From Rhodamnia argentea (Eukaryota > Streptophyta > Magnoliopsida > Myrtales > Myrtaceae), in contig NC_063157.1 of NCBI RefSeq assembly GCF_020921035.1, forward strand, positions 22,709,015 to 22,773,014: a stretch of 64,000 bases of DNA, in the 5' to 3' direction. Position 1 is the stretch's first letter, and each line of letters begins with the position of its first letter. Below the pieces are notes generated by a model, which did no database searches, was not told the DNA's origin, and saw only the letters and a list, made by a program, of their open reading frames with translations. Below are positions 11,540 through 24,897 of this stretch, piece by piece. The position numbers and the translations under genes were made by a program.

Positions 11540-14500
11540 CTATGAAACCGGCTTCAGAATGTACATCTTGCAAGAGTGAGCGTCAACTGTTGCTGTGATG
11601 TTCCTAACAAATGTGTTCTTCAACGTCTTGTGCTGCAATAGGAGAAAGTTAGCCACAGGTTAAGGAGAGAATTTGAAGGTACGATGCTTGATAAGGCCAA
11701 TGTCGTACCAAGTATGCAAATGCAAGACCGCAAGCAGGAAATTTCATTCGAAGAAAAGGAGAAAGAACAATAATAGCAAAATAAAACACTATAGATATTC
11801 TAAAATAATACCTCCCAGATATCTCTGGCTTCGACAACAGTGTCTAGCGGAAGTCCAATGTCGTCCCAGTGGGCTATCACTGTATAACGATACGTGCCTC
11901 GGTTCACCAGAAGCACGGCGACCCGATAACCGGTGAGAGGCCCAGCCCAGACCTTGAGGAAAGAGATTGGCGGCATTTTCTCAGTAAAGTGCTGAGCTCT
12001 ATACACATACACTACAAACTCCAGTAAAAACATGTCTATGTACTGGAACTTGTACCTCTTGATCACCTTCACTCCGAACCTTCTTGGCTTGAATTCCGAG
12101 CGAATCTACCAGAGATGACCAAATTGAATTCAATAATAGGAAGTCATTAGCTTTAGACTATTTCATCAACTGAGGGCAGCGAAATGTCTTCACCTTGGTT
12201 CACTGCAATGACCTCCTTGTTGGAAATTATCTCCGCAGTATCCTTGTCCAAATTCCGGATATCGCAACCAAGAAGAAGAGGGGCCTACATTGCGATCTAA
12301 CTAATCAAATGATGATCCAGTGTTATATACAACAGTCATTCGGTAACCACAACTATCCGTGATACCTTGGATATAGCCCATATACTGAAGTGAACTACGT
12401 ACTCGTGCTTCATCATTCCTCCATTCCCAATTTCAAGCATGTCAGGATCTGCACATTGACAAATTTATAAGAGATCCAAGACTGGGAATTGAACAGGAAA
12501 CATCGATTTTAGCCTATAGGTGTTCTTGTCGATTAGGGTACTACCATTCCAGCCACCAGGCCTGGCAAGTTCCGCGTAGGGTTCATTCAAATCAGCTCTA
12601 GACATTATACTGCAAGGACAGTAAGAGGTTAATCATCCTCTGTAAATGAGATTGAACTCCAAGTGTCCTGAACGGACATGTCGGAGGACAGAAGCCAAAC
12701 AGAGGATGTTACACTGAGACTTTAATGTCCATGGCTAAACTTCTTTACAGTCATACGAAAAAACAACAAAAAAGAGAAAAAAAACACAGCAAGTTTGAAG
12801 TACAAAAGACTACCTGTCCCACGTATCAGAAATATCATTCGTGGTCCTCCAGCTGTTCCCTAACTTGGCGCCCCATAGAGCTGGGTGCAAATCCCCCCTA
12901 ATAGCCAACAGGTTAAGATAATGCAGAGTTCACATGATGAAGGATATGTGAAAGAGAAAAACATGTTACAGCTCACTTCCAAATAGTTTACCATTCGCAA
13001 AGTGAGAAGAAAATAGGGCGGCCAGCCTTCATCAGAGCTCGGGTCATTATGGGATATCTACATTATCAAACAATTGAATCAGTACTCAAATTTGACGTTC
13101 TTTGAGAATATTAAGGAAGATACTACTCTTAGCCTATCTGTTACCTGACCGTTGGCTTTGTGCCATCGTTGTTGCAGTTATCATACTTCAAATAATCAAT
13201 ACCCTGGGGAAATAATGCAATGCTTCATTATGCCTTGTCATAAGGACATAAAACATGCTTAGGTAGGCAACAAGACAAACCCAAGATGCAAAGGTTTTGG
13301 CATCCTGCTCTTCACGACGAAGCGATCCAGGCATGGTCTTGCTACAGGTAAAATAGCTGAATCCAAGAAACAAATCCAACAGCTTGAGAATTAACAGAAA
13401 AACAGATTGATGTATGAATATATCAGTAATTCTTGCAGCAACCACGGCAGGGTATCATACCCGGCATCCGAATAAATTCCTAGCTTCAAACCCTTGCCGT
13501 GAACATAGTCAGCAAGAGCTTTGATGCCAGACGGAAATGTAGTATTCTTGGCTACTAAATTGCCCTGCCATTATCATGTCAAACGTAGTCTGAGTACAAT
13601 TAGAATGCAAGTTGTGAAACATTTCTGATTCTACATTTTAAAAGCCCCCAAAAGGATCAGATTTACATTGTAATCACGTGCTATCTCAGCCCAGCAATCA
13701 TCTGAAAAGAAAAATCAATTAGAACATAGAACAATCAACAATGAACGGGCCACTAGAAAATAGAGGAAGTAAGTACTTGGAGCATACCTATGTTGACATA
13801 CTCATAGCCCAGCTTTGAAAGACCAGTAGAAACCATAGCATCAGCTGGAAAAAAAAAAAAATACCCGGATATGTCGAAATGCTTAAGCTTAAGATGCAAT
13901 GTTCATCTTAATAGCGTTTTAACCTCATAAACATTAACGATGTTTTCAAAATCTGAACAGTGGACTATTTATTCATGTCCAAACAACTTAGGCTGGAAAA
14001 ACTAAAAGAAAGAAGTATAGTAATAGTATATATCAGTCACTTACCTGTAAAAAAATAAATAAATAAAACAATGTGTTATCAACATGAAGAAGAAGACTAC
14101 TTTTCCAACTGTATCAAGAAATATAATTTGAAGTCCCCGTGATAGAGGAGAGCTGTTGCTTAAGAACTTAACAAGCAAGGAAAGTAATTTATTCAGTTTG
14201 ATCATGAACCCACAAGGAAAGAGACGAACAATCTTTAGCAGAAACTAATGTCAGCACGAACCAGTCTCTCTGATTATCGTTTCATTCACCGCACACGCGA
14301 AGTGATTCCAACTATTCCACCTGCGAACGTGCGGAAGAAATCATTATAACACCGTGTTATCGTTTTGAGAGAAGGAAACGGGAAACATTACAAAAACAAT
14401 TAAAAGAAAGCACAATTGAAAAGGACGAGGACAAAAATGCTTCATTCCACATCCTTCGAGTCCGATCCGCCGCCGCACATAGCAGCAATGTTCCGAAAAA

Positions 14501-15130
14501 AGAACAAGCGTTTACAAAAAAAAAAGGGACTTTTTAAAGCAAAAATACTCATCATCTTTTTCACCAAAGTTTAGAAGAATGGATATTTTCAAATGGAATA
14601 TGCAAAGCGTCCATCTACCGAGACGGTGACCAGGGGATTCACAGTTTGCAACGGAGAACAGATAATTTTTACAATTATTGATTGGCAAGCAAACAACTTG
14701 ATGACATCTCGAGTATCGCAGACAGTAGCTGAGTGGTCCGATCATCCCAGAATCGATCAAATAAGTGAATTGAGAAATCCCCCAAAAGAGGACAATCTCA
14801 GACTCCGATCGCCAACCCGACTCACGAAATATCTCAGAAACAGTGAAACCAATCTGAACGATATCAGCATTCAACACGAAACTAAGATCGCTGAATCGAT
14901 CATCCTCACGGGTCGCGAGAGAGAGAGTACCCCATGGGAGGAGTGACGCCGAGGCCATTGCTGAGCAGGTTCCTACGGTACTCTTGCTTGTAGTGCAAGT
15001 ACTTGGGCGACCTCAAATCTACCCTCGCCTTCGATGCTCCTCCCGGAGCTCCGCCGGTCGCCAATGGCCACCACACGCACGCGATCAGCACCGCCAGAAG
15101 CACGCCATCACTCCACAGCCTCCTCACCAT
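11540..15130 (-). CDS. AGAL: alpha-galactosidase, glycoside hydrolase family 27, secreted
   Basis: Fifteen coding exons: 15130-14931, 14320-14262, 13844-13788, 13701-13667, 13564-13461, 13356-13281, 13203-13145, 13057-12992, 12897-12814, 12609-12545, 12448-12366, 12284-12194, 12105-12056, 11952-11812, 11632-11540. All junctions are GT/AG and the sum is 420 codons plus stop, the normal plant length. Residues 1 to about 27 form a hydrophobic signal peptide. [17 protein letters not shown] opens the barrel. The nucleophile is Asp185 in YLKYDNC; the acid/base should be Asp240 in SWRTTND, by spacing to the rice enzyme. GGWNDPDML (266-273) is the sugar-binding loop. The enzyme removes terminal alpha-1,6-galactose from raffinose sugars and galactomannan in wall or vacuole (family knowledge). 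It is nearest in feel to the AGAL1/AGAL2 type. The many tiny exons (35-104 nt) are typical. Confidence 0.95.
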
Positions 15131-15277
15131 CGTCACCACCACCACCACCACACCTCCCCGACCACTCTCTCTCTCTCTCTCTTTCTGCAGAGAGTACAAA
15201 TCAAATGACGGGAATCTGCTTCCTACAAAATGGGATAAGGACCAGTGTTGAGAGGGGATAAGGACCACTGGTCGAGG

Positions 15278-15284
15278 ATTTATA
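15278..15284 (-). promoter_or_regulatory. TATA box of the alpha-galactosidase gene
   Basis: TATAAAT on the minus strand in the context gtctataaatcct, about 150 bases upstream of the start codon. Roughly 25 bases further upstream lies a pentamer run at 15309-15336. Confidence 0.6.
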
Positions 15285-15308
15285 GACTGGATCCATCCAT
15301 CTCTCCAC

Positions 15309-15336
15309 AGCGGGCAGGGCAGGGCAGGGCAGGGCA
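15309..15336. repeat. GGCAG pentamer tandem repeat
   Basis: About five copies of GGCAG (read on plus as gggcagggcagggcag) just upstream of the alpha-galactosidase TATA box. It is short and probably length-polymorphic. Confidence 0.7.
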
Positions 15337-15562
15337 GCAGCAGAGATGGGAAACACCATAATTTACGGAAATGACACTGACGACGATCGCGCTGCTCGGG
15401 ATTTCGCGGATTAATCCGAAACGGATAAGCCCACAGCGTCACGTGCTCCACGAGGTACGACGTAGCACATGTACATGCATCGAATTTAACAAACTTTATT
15501 CAATCGATACCCCGACATAAATTTCGAGTAAATAAGAAGATCCGGTAAAGATTTATCCGGCC

Positions 15563-16190
15563 TAATCCTTTAAAAATTCCTATCTTTAGGTCTAATCTCA
15601 ATAAATTTTTCTCGATTTAAAAGAGAAAAACTCAAACTTTAGATGCTGCCCAAATCTGCCCCTCAACTTTTCTTTGCTCCAAAAAAAAAAAAAAAATACA
15701 AATTTTAAGTCCAGCTTCAAATCCGCCCCGAACCCGCCCCGAACTTTTTCTTTGTCTGAGAGAAAAATCACCAAATTTCACTTAACTCCCAAATTTGTCC
15801 CGATTAGCTCCCTGTCAAAAAATCGCCTTTTTAGCCGTCCCTATTTTTTATATCCTAGATTGTTTTCGTTTTGGACATAAATCTCCATGTCACCTTGCTA
15901 ATGTGGGTTCTTCATCTACATGGAAATGACACGTCAAAGTTAGGACTGGACTATAGAATAAATTTGAGAACAAATTGAACGCTGGTATATATATATATAT
16001 ATATTTTAAAAAAAAATTCGAGATAAATTTAGGACTGAACCAAAAGTTTGGGGTTTTTCTATGAGACAAAAAAAAGTTCGAGGCAAATTTGTGATTGGAC
16101 CTAAAGTTTACGATTTTTCCGAGACAGTAAAAAAAATTTGGGACAGAATTGAGATTAGACGTGAACTTAGAGATTTGCTTTAGGGAATTA
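15563..16190. mobile_element. inverted-repeat MITE with internal sub-repeats
   Basis: The left arm contains 'aggtctaatctcaat' and the right arm its inverse 'attgagattagacgt'; the ends are TAATCCTTTAAA and, inverted, TAATTCCCTAAAGC. Inside each arm a motif of about 60 bp (phrases like 'gagacaaaaaaaagttcgaggcaaatttg') recurs two or three times. No coding sequence. Non-autonomous DNA element, family unknown. Confidence 0.55.
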
Positions 16191-18130
16191 ACCCTGATTT
16201 ATTAAAAGCCTTGACTTGTCGATAAAAAAGGACTTTCCTTTTGTAGGAAGACTCGAATAGACGTGGTCCGCACGACACAAAAGCTTATTTTCCCGGCACG
16301 TGTGCTTTGAATTTTATGCTCGTGAAATTATTTATGCCCGACCTATATAGAAGAAGCAGACTAACCTATAAGATAAAAAAAATGTTTGAAATTTTGAAGA
16401 TCGAATTCGATTTTCATTTTTCCCAGATAATAGCAGAGGAGAGGATGGGTGAAGATGGAAGTGGATAAGAGATCAAAAGTATATGGTGTGATCCCATCAT
16501 TCCTTTTTAATATCCAGAATCAAAGTTTAGCCATTGATCAAGAGCGATATCGAATGATCTCTTTTGTAACCGGCAATAAAAAAATTATCCTCCACGTGTT
16601 CGGAACGACTAAATGAACTAAAAATGTGTTTCTAAAAAATTATCACAATGATGCCAATTCAATCCAAGTGTTCGAAACGACTAAATTGATAAAATTAGAG
16701 AGTTTATAACTGAATTAACATTTGTACGATGGATTCATGACTGATTAGGTAATTTTTCCAATTCCATCGAGTAGGTAGAGATAAAAAAAAAAAAAAAGGA
16801 AAGGAAGAGAGAGAGAGAGAAGAAGCGCACAACCTTCATTAGATAACTCCACAGCATGTTTGATGATGATAGTTGCTTGTGTTGTCTTTTCAAGGGGCAC
16901 CACCCCACTGAAGAGGTTGGTGTGACTTGTGAGTAAAGTGACCCCCAAAGTGAGTGATGCTTTATATTAAATTGCCCACGAACTTGTTGGGTTGATCCTT
17001 AAAAAGATCTCAAAAGTGTACCACAACGATTTGCTAGTTAATTTGAAAAAAATTGCACACATGAAAGCATGGATGAGCAGGTAGATGCCGGGATAGGAAG
17101 TTCGCTCGACACGTAAACACTTTAGTTAAAAAAAAAAAGAGTCTAACTTAAATTTATCAGATCAGCTCTAAACATATTATCGATTCGATCCTAAAGTTTT
17201 TAATAAACCAATAGAGAAAAATCATATAACTCGGGTACCCGTTTCGAGTTTGAACGAGACCATAACAAACGTGCTTCTCTCTACCACCGGGAAAGAGATG
17301 TGTAGCTCCCACGTGTCCTACAAACATCAAGAGATTAAAAAAAAAAGATAAATTTAAAAAGATAAATGAGAAATAAATCGACTCGAGATTATTCCATGCG
17401 CACTTTATGTCCCAAGAAAATAAAGAATTAAAGACTTTGAAGAAACACTTTATGTCTTTATTTTTTTGTCATTTTCCTATAATGACACAGCACTTTATAA
17501 TAAAATAATTGGAGCAAACTTTGGTCCCGCAGCATAGGCTTCTGCATGCGGACAAAAGTCCAAGACACGCGAGTTCGAAGAGTCCCAGTCCATATTGTGG
17601 TGCCGGCAATTCTTTGGATTAATTGCAAACGACGCCCCCAACTTACCAACTTATTTGCAACCCCATCCATGTTCACAAAGCTTTTTTTTTTTTTTTGCAA
17701 TTGAGCCCCTCGATCGAAAAGTAAATTTTTTTTTTAGCTCACTGTGAAAACCTTTTATGTGTATGGAATCTCCATTTGCTCGTACCGATTCGATCGATCA
17801 CATGTCGAGAATCTTAAATTTCCTTTCTTTTCCTTCCAAAGTAGTGAACGGATATATTATATATATATAATCTCCTTTAAAGTATTTTATGATCCCTTCT
17901 ATCATTGTAAAAGACATTTACGAATTTCCGTTTTTGTGAGTGAAAAAGTGGAAAGGGACGACCGGGGTAATCGCTCTTTGATTGTCGACGTAAGCCACGA
18001 TTACTAAACGAAAGTCATCATCTTACTAAACGAAATCAAAGATGGTAAATTGATGTAGCGACACAACATATATTGATACATTGAATTTCCTCACGTAAGT
18101 AATCATATAAAAATAAAAATAAAAAATAAA
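16191..18130. other. intergenic DNA, no gene recognised
   Basis: AT-rich spacer between the alpha-galactosidase promoter side and the pyruvate kinase 3' end. It has short A/T runs and a GA-rich stretch near 16800-16822. No domain-bearing frame on either strand. Confidence 0.5.
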
Positions 18131-18523
18131 AAAATCACCAAAAATCCTAAACTATATCTATTATGACATATTTATTCCAAACTTTTTTTTGACACGAAAC
18201 CCAAACTTGTACCCATATGATACATTTACCCAAAACTTGTACCAATATGACACGTTTATCCCAAATCGTTTGAGCAAATCTATCACATGTCTATAAATTT
18301 GAGGTTTTTAGTATCACATAAAATTAATTAGGAAAAAATGTGTCATATGGGTAAATTTTTTGAGGTTTTGAAGTTTCAAAATAAATGTCTCACGCAAGTT
18401 ACTTTTTTTTTTTGGTCGAAAATGTCTCACACAAGTAAAAATTACGGTCTTTAATGTAAAAAGAAAAGTTCGAAATAAATGTGTCAAACTGAACATAGTT
18501 TAAAATTATTGGAGATTTTTCCC
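18131..18523. mobile_element. MITE with AT-rich terminal inverted repeats
   Basis: The left end reads AAAATCACCAAAAATCCTAA and continues into 'actatatctattatgacata'; the right end inverted reads GGGAAAAATCTCCAATAATT and continues into 'ttaaactatgttcag'. Internal phrases such as 'acccatatgacac' also occur in both orientations. It has no reading frame of note. Confidence 0.55.
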
Positions 18524-19056
18524 AAAAAAGATAAAATAAAAGCCTTGAAATTGTAAACAAGTACACCTAAAATGGAAGATTATTAAGATCCATGACATGC
18601 AAATGAAGGAAAAAGCACACACGTTGAATGGATATGTGAGGAATGAAATCCTAAACCTCAACTCTTAACATTCTTCTACTAAATATGGACCGACTAATCG
18701 ACATGCCCTAATCATTAGAGATGACGAGCCGCACGCGCCGCACGTGTCATTGCATCGACTCGATTTGGCTCGCTTTAGGATCCGAACTATAAATCGACCA
18801 CAACGTCGCTATGATCATCAAGATAAATTATTCTCACCGACAGTAAATACCCATGACATGAGCCGAACGGAAACGAGAGTAGACTAATGGTCACTCAGGT
18901 ACCTCTGCCTATTTTCTTCAAATAGGTAATTTGCAGGAGCAGAGAAGGCTTCAAACAAAATAACAATCAAAAAGACATGAACCAAAATACAAACCCACTT
19001 CACCTGCTGATCAATCCTTCGACCCCCTTCAGACCTCTTTTGCCGCATTCTGTCTT

Positions 19057-22000
19057 TCACTTCACGAGGCAGATCTTGATAACCGACGCGGCCCCGATAC
19101 GGTGAAGCGCCACGACAGCATCGCCCTGCTTGCATAACCCTTTCTCCGTCGCCGACTTGAGAGCTGCCTCTAGTATCACTTCCGTGGATTCCGCGTCGGT
19201 CGCCTTGGCAGACCCCTCGGCCAGCAAAGGAATCAATCCACGGTATATGAGACTATGCCTCGCGGGGGTTTCGTCGGTGCAGAGCCAGTCAAACGAGTCT
19301 GTGGTCAAAACCGGGACCACCACTGACAGAATGGGAACGGCTGGCCTGTACTTGGCAACCAGCTTCGCTGTTGTCCCGCCACGAGTCAGCACGACGATGA
19401 GCTTCGCTTTTGCCTTGTTGGCCGTTCGCACGGCTGAGGAGGCCAGACTCTCCAATGGGCTCATCGGAAGTGGCGTCGACTTTATCATTTCCTTGAAGAT
19501 GGTCCCATAGTCGAGAGAGGATTCTGCCTCAATGCAGATGCGGGCCATGATCTTCACGGCGATCTCTGGGTAGGCTCCGGCGGCACTCTCACCACTGAGC
19601 ATGACGCAATCAGTCCCATCAAGGACAGCATTTGCCACATCAGTTGCTTCGGCACGGGTAGGCCGGGGAGACTTGATCATCGACTCGAGCATCTGAGTGG
19701 CAGTGACCACAGGCTTGCCAGCGATATTGCATTTGTATATCATCATCTTCTGCGCTAAAAAGATCTTCTCGACCGGGATCTCCATCCCAAGGTCACCTCG
19801 GGCAACCATGAACGAGTCTGTCTCGCGAAGGATCTCATCAAAATTGATCACTCCTTCCTGGTTCTCAACCTGAGACAATCAACATTGCACGTAAGGCGGC
19901 GCTTTTGTGTCCAATTCTAGTATTAGAAGCTTCACTCGAGAAAATATTTTAGCCGGTACATACCTTCGACATCAACTGTATGTACTTAGCATGAGGGCCA
20001 AGAACTTTCCGAACATTAACGAGATCAGAACCCTTGCGGACAAAAGAGAGAGCGATCATGTCGATCTTGTTTGGAACGCCCCATTCCAGGATGTCTTCCT
20101 TGTCCTTTTCAGTCAATGTGGGAAGATCCACCACAATACCAGGGAGGTTGACATTTTTCCTCTCTCCAAGCATAGCTGTGTTCTCACAGCGGCACCTGAC
20201 AGTTCCGGATGCCGGATCACAAGACAGGACGGTGAGAGTAATCGTCCCATCAGCACAAAGAATGGTGTTTCTGGGCTTCAAGTCCACAGCCAGCTTTTTG
20301 TAGCTCATAGTGATCGTATTCATATCCCCCTTCATGGCATAATCAGTAGTCACAGTAATTTCTTGGCCTTCCTTCAGTTGAATAGGCTTTCCATCCTTGA
20401 GGAAACCGGTTCGAATCTCGGGACCCTGCAACATATATCTGCTTAGCATGATTCAACAGCAATGATTTGGAAGGAGTACAAAAAACGACCCCCAAAATGT
20501 GAAAGCCTTGAACGCTAAGGAACATGAATCAGTAGCAATGACTTTATAGACAAGACCAAGAATTGTAATTAGAACAGTAGTTTTCCATCTCTCTTACAGT
20601 GTTTTGATGAAATCATGGTCTTGAAACAACTAGTTCTTCAAAGCGAGCGCAATTAGAAGCAAATGCTTCCCATGTCAACTGAGAGGAGCTAGATATAGAA
20701 ACGAATGCCTCCAACAAAGTTTCAGAAAATACAGATCATATGTTTTCTCCAGCTCAAAGTTCAAACTAAAACCCACCCCCAAGCCTAGTGCACAACCATC
20801 AGCTGTATAAAATGAGAATCACGTGGTGGCTATGATCTATGTAGTTGCTTTGCTATTATTAAAAAAATTCCAACAACATTATATCTGGACTGCAATTGCT
20901 CATAAGCAAAACATAACCAACGCAGTCAAAAGGTCATTCCAGGTTAAACAATACCCAAAGACTTTTGCGCCAAAATTAAGAAAAAGAAAGATCATATGCA
21001 CACCATGTAGAGAAAGTACAACAGTTTCAAAAGTGCTTTGCTTTCTTCATGCATTCAAGATGAAGCAGAAATACCAAATAATATCTCGCTACACACTAGT
21101 CATCAACAAAATCACACAATCTTCAACCATACAGGGCAATGGATCCTGAACTCCATCTTCATGCAGTGTTGATTACCCAACTAGGAAAAAAAAAACGATT
21201 CCTCGTAATGTGCTTGAAGACAACAATTAAGAAATAGTCAATTTAGATAGAAGGCCCTTCCTGTTCAATTTACAAGCTGTATTCCTTTCTCCTCAAAGCT
21301 AAATAAAATGTCAAACAAACATCCATCAAACATATTAAGTCCACGCATAGATCGGGACAAGGGCCCAAGCAGATCAATTTGCAAGAAGCATATTATCGGA
21401 GAACAAATTACGATAACAAATATTAGCAGCTTCATCCTGCATATGCCAACTAATCAGCTAGGAAAGAGTCTTGGTTGATGCAATAGAGCTTGGACCAGAT
21501 TCCATCAACTCCAAGGACAGGGAAGTTTTGCAAATATAGCTACATATACCTTTTAGGCTGTCTCGTACAGACAGGTTAGACAAAGGAAAAACAGTAATAT
21601 ATTGGGCAGAAATGAATATATCACGACATATTTATCACTACCAACCCCAGTAAAGTGCTATCACTAGACATATTGCCATTGAACATTTTCCATTCGCTGT
21701 AAGAGTATTAATCTCATGGGACGAATCATCTGTGAATCTCTAATAGATCGAGAGAGCTGAGAGGTCAAAGGTTGAAGAAAAAGAGATCATACCAAGGATC
21801 GCCTGTTATAAAGAATATTTTCAGGCATAGTCCACACTGTTAAAAAAAAAAAAACATGACAATGATCACTTTACTGGATAAAGTTTGCGCCCAGTAGACT
21901 GTAAGTCAATGTTAAAGGATTATTAATCGTTCAAAAAAGACAAATTTAGCTCCCACAGGATGGTCAAGTTTTGTCTAAGAAGAGAATGGCCCAGAGTATG

Positions 22001-22622
22001 CAAAAGAGTGCAACAAGCATGCACGAAGCTTTGCCTGATGCATGACAACTGACTCATTATGCCACACAGATGATGCTGCTGGAGTACTATATTCAAGCCC
22101 TATGAAAAAACTAAACACAGATCTCAACTTGGAGAACAAGATTCGCATCGGAACAATTGTGGCCATATTACTGGACATTCAAGCAGCACAACATTAAAGA
22201 ATGCCAAATCAAATCAACAACACTGAGTGATGGCAAAAACCAAACCATACCACAGGCATAACCACAAAGCAGTGACGCTATCGCAGCCAAGCATGTGAAG
22301 ATCATGAGCTAAATGAACTTAATAGCCAATTGAGAAGGCAAACACCATGTAAGAGGTAACAGACCTTAGTGTCGAGCATGACGGCACAGAGGATCTGGGT
22401 GTTATGCATTGCGATCTTGAGGTTGTCCAAGGTCTCCTGATGATACTCATGTGTACCGTGAGAGAAATTGAACCGAGCAACATTCATCCCCGCCCTAAGA
22501 AGCTTCTCCAACATTGGCACCGTGCGGGAAGCCGGACCCAGAGTGCAAACGATCTTAGTCTTGGGGATGCGCCCATCATTAGGAAGCTCCTTCAATATTC
22601 CTTCAATATCAATGTTTGCCAT
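19057..22622 (-). CDS. pyruvate kinase, cytosolic isozyme
   Basis: Three coding exons: 22622-22365, 20425-19964 and 19869-19057. They give 510 residues, the usual length of plant cytosolic PK. It transfers phosphate from phosphoenolpyruvate to ADP, the last step of glycolysis. Landmarks: KTKIVCTLGPAS and GMNVARFNFSHG near the N-terminus; MLDTKGPEIRTG spans the first coding intron; MIALSFVRKGSDL; VARGDLGMEIP at the active site; KPVVTATQMLESM; MLSGESAAG; and the C-terminal allosteric domain ending ICLVK. There is no transit peptide, so it acts in the cytosol. The first coding intron is long (about 1.94 kb) and looks single-copy AT-rich. An additional 5' UTR intron is likely (separate entry). 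All catalytic motifs are intact, so I expect an active enzyme. Confidence 0.97.
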
Positions 22623-22646
22623 TTCACTGACAACAGTTCTTCTCTA

Positions 22647-23188
22647 TCTGCAAGTAAGATTTCTGGACAAGTTAACGCAGAAAGCTAATCCAATGGGAAG
22701 CCTTAAAAAGTATGTTGCATTATTTTGTGAAAAAGTCCCATATTCTCACTTTCTCATAGCTTGATAAGGAAATAAATCATCAAGCTCACGATCAAATTTT
22801 CATGGATTCTTGCTCTTCTCTCGAGGCCAAACAGAACAACCAAAGACGTCCAAAGATTCAAACTTTATCATCCACCAACACAATTTCCAACCAAAAGAAC
22901 AAATATTTCAGACAGATCCAACGTCAAAGAGAAAGAAAGAAATTGTCGCAGAAGGAAAAAGGAAAAACAACAATCAATCAGAGAACAAAAGCTCAGTACA
23001 ACCAGCAGACGCAAGAAATTACTCGAACAGCATCGACCCCACAAGACAGTTCACTACTTACACAGCCAAAGCAAGTCGCGGAGGAGGTTTCAGATCAAGA
23101 AGCAGAGTCTGGAAACGAGAAAAGCTGGTTCTTTTTCTTTAAGGTCTCAAGCGGTGGAAAAGGGTCTTTCGTTGTTCTCAGACTTACC
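22647..23188 (-). other. 5' UTR intron of the pyruvate kinase gene
   Basis: On the minus strand the donor TTTAGAAAG|GTAAGTCT lies at 23188/23187 and the acceptor CTTGCAG|ATAGAG at 22648/22647, 25 bases before the ATG. This makes an intron of 540 bases inside the leader. Leader introns often raise expression in plant housekeeping genes (general knowledge). Splice sites are inferred from sequence only. Confidence 0.55.
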
Positions 23189-23263
23189 TTTCTAAATGCA
23201 AGCGAGACCCACTCACGCCCGTAAGATGCTATCGACTTCGCGCACGCCGCTACCAAACCAAGC

Positions 23264-23275
23264 TAAATATATCTC
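23264..23275 (-). promoter_or_regulatory. TATA-like box of the pyruvate kinase gene
   Basis: GATATATTTAGC on the minus strand, about 75 bases upstream of the leader donor site. It fits a start near 23240 and a short first leader exon. Confidence 0.4.
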
Positions 23276-23942
23276 GCAAACCTACCTCACCCAAACTCTT
23301 CCCGTCTCTCCGTGGTCTCAAAGTAAAAGTAGTACAGCGTGAGATGTGCGGAGGTGGACAATAAGGCGGGGAATGATTAATGGATGTCGTTGTCTCGCTA
23401 TCAATGTCGAGCCTTTGCAAGTCGATTTAAAAAAAAAAAAAAAAAGTAAAGAAGAAGGCTTTTTCTTTTCAAGCGGGGCATATGGATCTTGAAATATATG
23501 GACGCCCGATATAAAATTTGCTCAAAACAATTCGTAACAAGATACCTTAATTCGCGAGGAAAAGGTTTGATTCGCAAGAAAAAGCAGCAGAAGAGAGATA
23601 AAAAGAAGATTTAGAGAGCACGTGGCTGGTTGGTGAAGAGTGAAGACAGCACCTGGGTTGGGGTTGGGTCCTAGATTGGAATCCTGGTTTTCCTTTTGAA
23701 ACACGCGAGACCGCCTTCCGCGAAAGGGAATCCAACGGCGGTGTCGGGAATATGCATCGGCATATTTCTTTGACCCCCGTAAACAACATCTCTCTCTCTC
23801 TCTCTCGCTCTCTCTCTCTTTGAATGGTCTAACTCGGCAAAATATAAAGAAGCATTAGCTGGGGAATGCACCATCAAGTTCAACGAGGCAGGATGAAAAG
23901 ATAAACTGTCTTCCGCGATGAACGTGTATGACTGCTTTTAGG

Positions 23943-24235
23943 GAAAACGATATCAATAATTTTTAAACTATAGCTTAATATGTAATGTTGTGCTCTCTAA
24001 ATTTCAGCCTAACATGAATGTGATTCATAAACTTTTAACTTGTTCAATATAGTTCCTAAAGTTTTTACAGATATTCAATTTATGGACCATATGAAAATAT
24101 TCAATATTATTCCCGATATTAAATTCATGAAAGACTATATTGAATATCTTTATGTAATTCACGGATTATATTGAACATATAAGTTCATGGGTCATATTAT
24201 ATATTGAGCAAAAATTAAGGGATCATTTGCGTCAA
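23943..24235. mobile_element. probable MITE, AT-rich
   Basis: Phrases such as 'gttcaatata' and 'tgaattc.tg' recur inverted in the two halves, and the ends are weakly inverted (tatcaataattttta left; taaaaattgagc-like right). No coding potential. Boundaries are approximate. Confidence 0.35.
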
Positions 24236-24897
24236 CGCTGTTATGCACGTTATATATATATAAATTCTTTTGGAATAAGAGAGATTTATACATAAAGACT
24301 GCCATACGAGCTTTAGACTTCAGCACGAAAAAGGAAAGGAATTCCATGTAGCAAACCCCAAAGGGCGGAGGTGGTGATAGATTCAAAGGTGGTACAGCTG
24401 GTTTTCGTTCCTGGGAGCAGATCGCACCCTTCCCCGTGGGTGGGTTTGCGACTTTACGAAAGTCCTGCAAGCTTCTATTGACCAAAACCAAAGAGATGGA
24501 GGTCTTTTCATCGCTCATTTTCCTGTGGGTCGGTCGCATACTAGAGACGCCAGACGTAACAAAGAAAAGAAAAGAAAAGTCTCCACAAGCGACCTTCATC
24601 GTCATCGATGTGTCGGGGAGATACTCCTTTGATCAATGACATCATGCGGCGACGGAGGCCACTCAACACCGACCTATACGGTATATGCAGTACGGATCCA
24701 TCAACACAAGGCAACGCATGAGAAGGGTCCGGCTGATCAACGGCTACCGCAGAATTAATTTTTTGTTTCGCCGATGAGCACATGCAATGCAGAGCATATT
24801 CGGATCCCGTCGCAGATCAACCATGAGAAATGATTCTTCTGCTACTACTAGCATTAGCTCTTGTACCGATCTCTCAATGTGACTATCCGACTATTGG

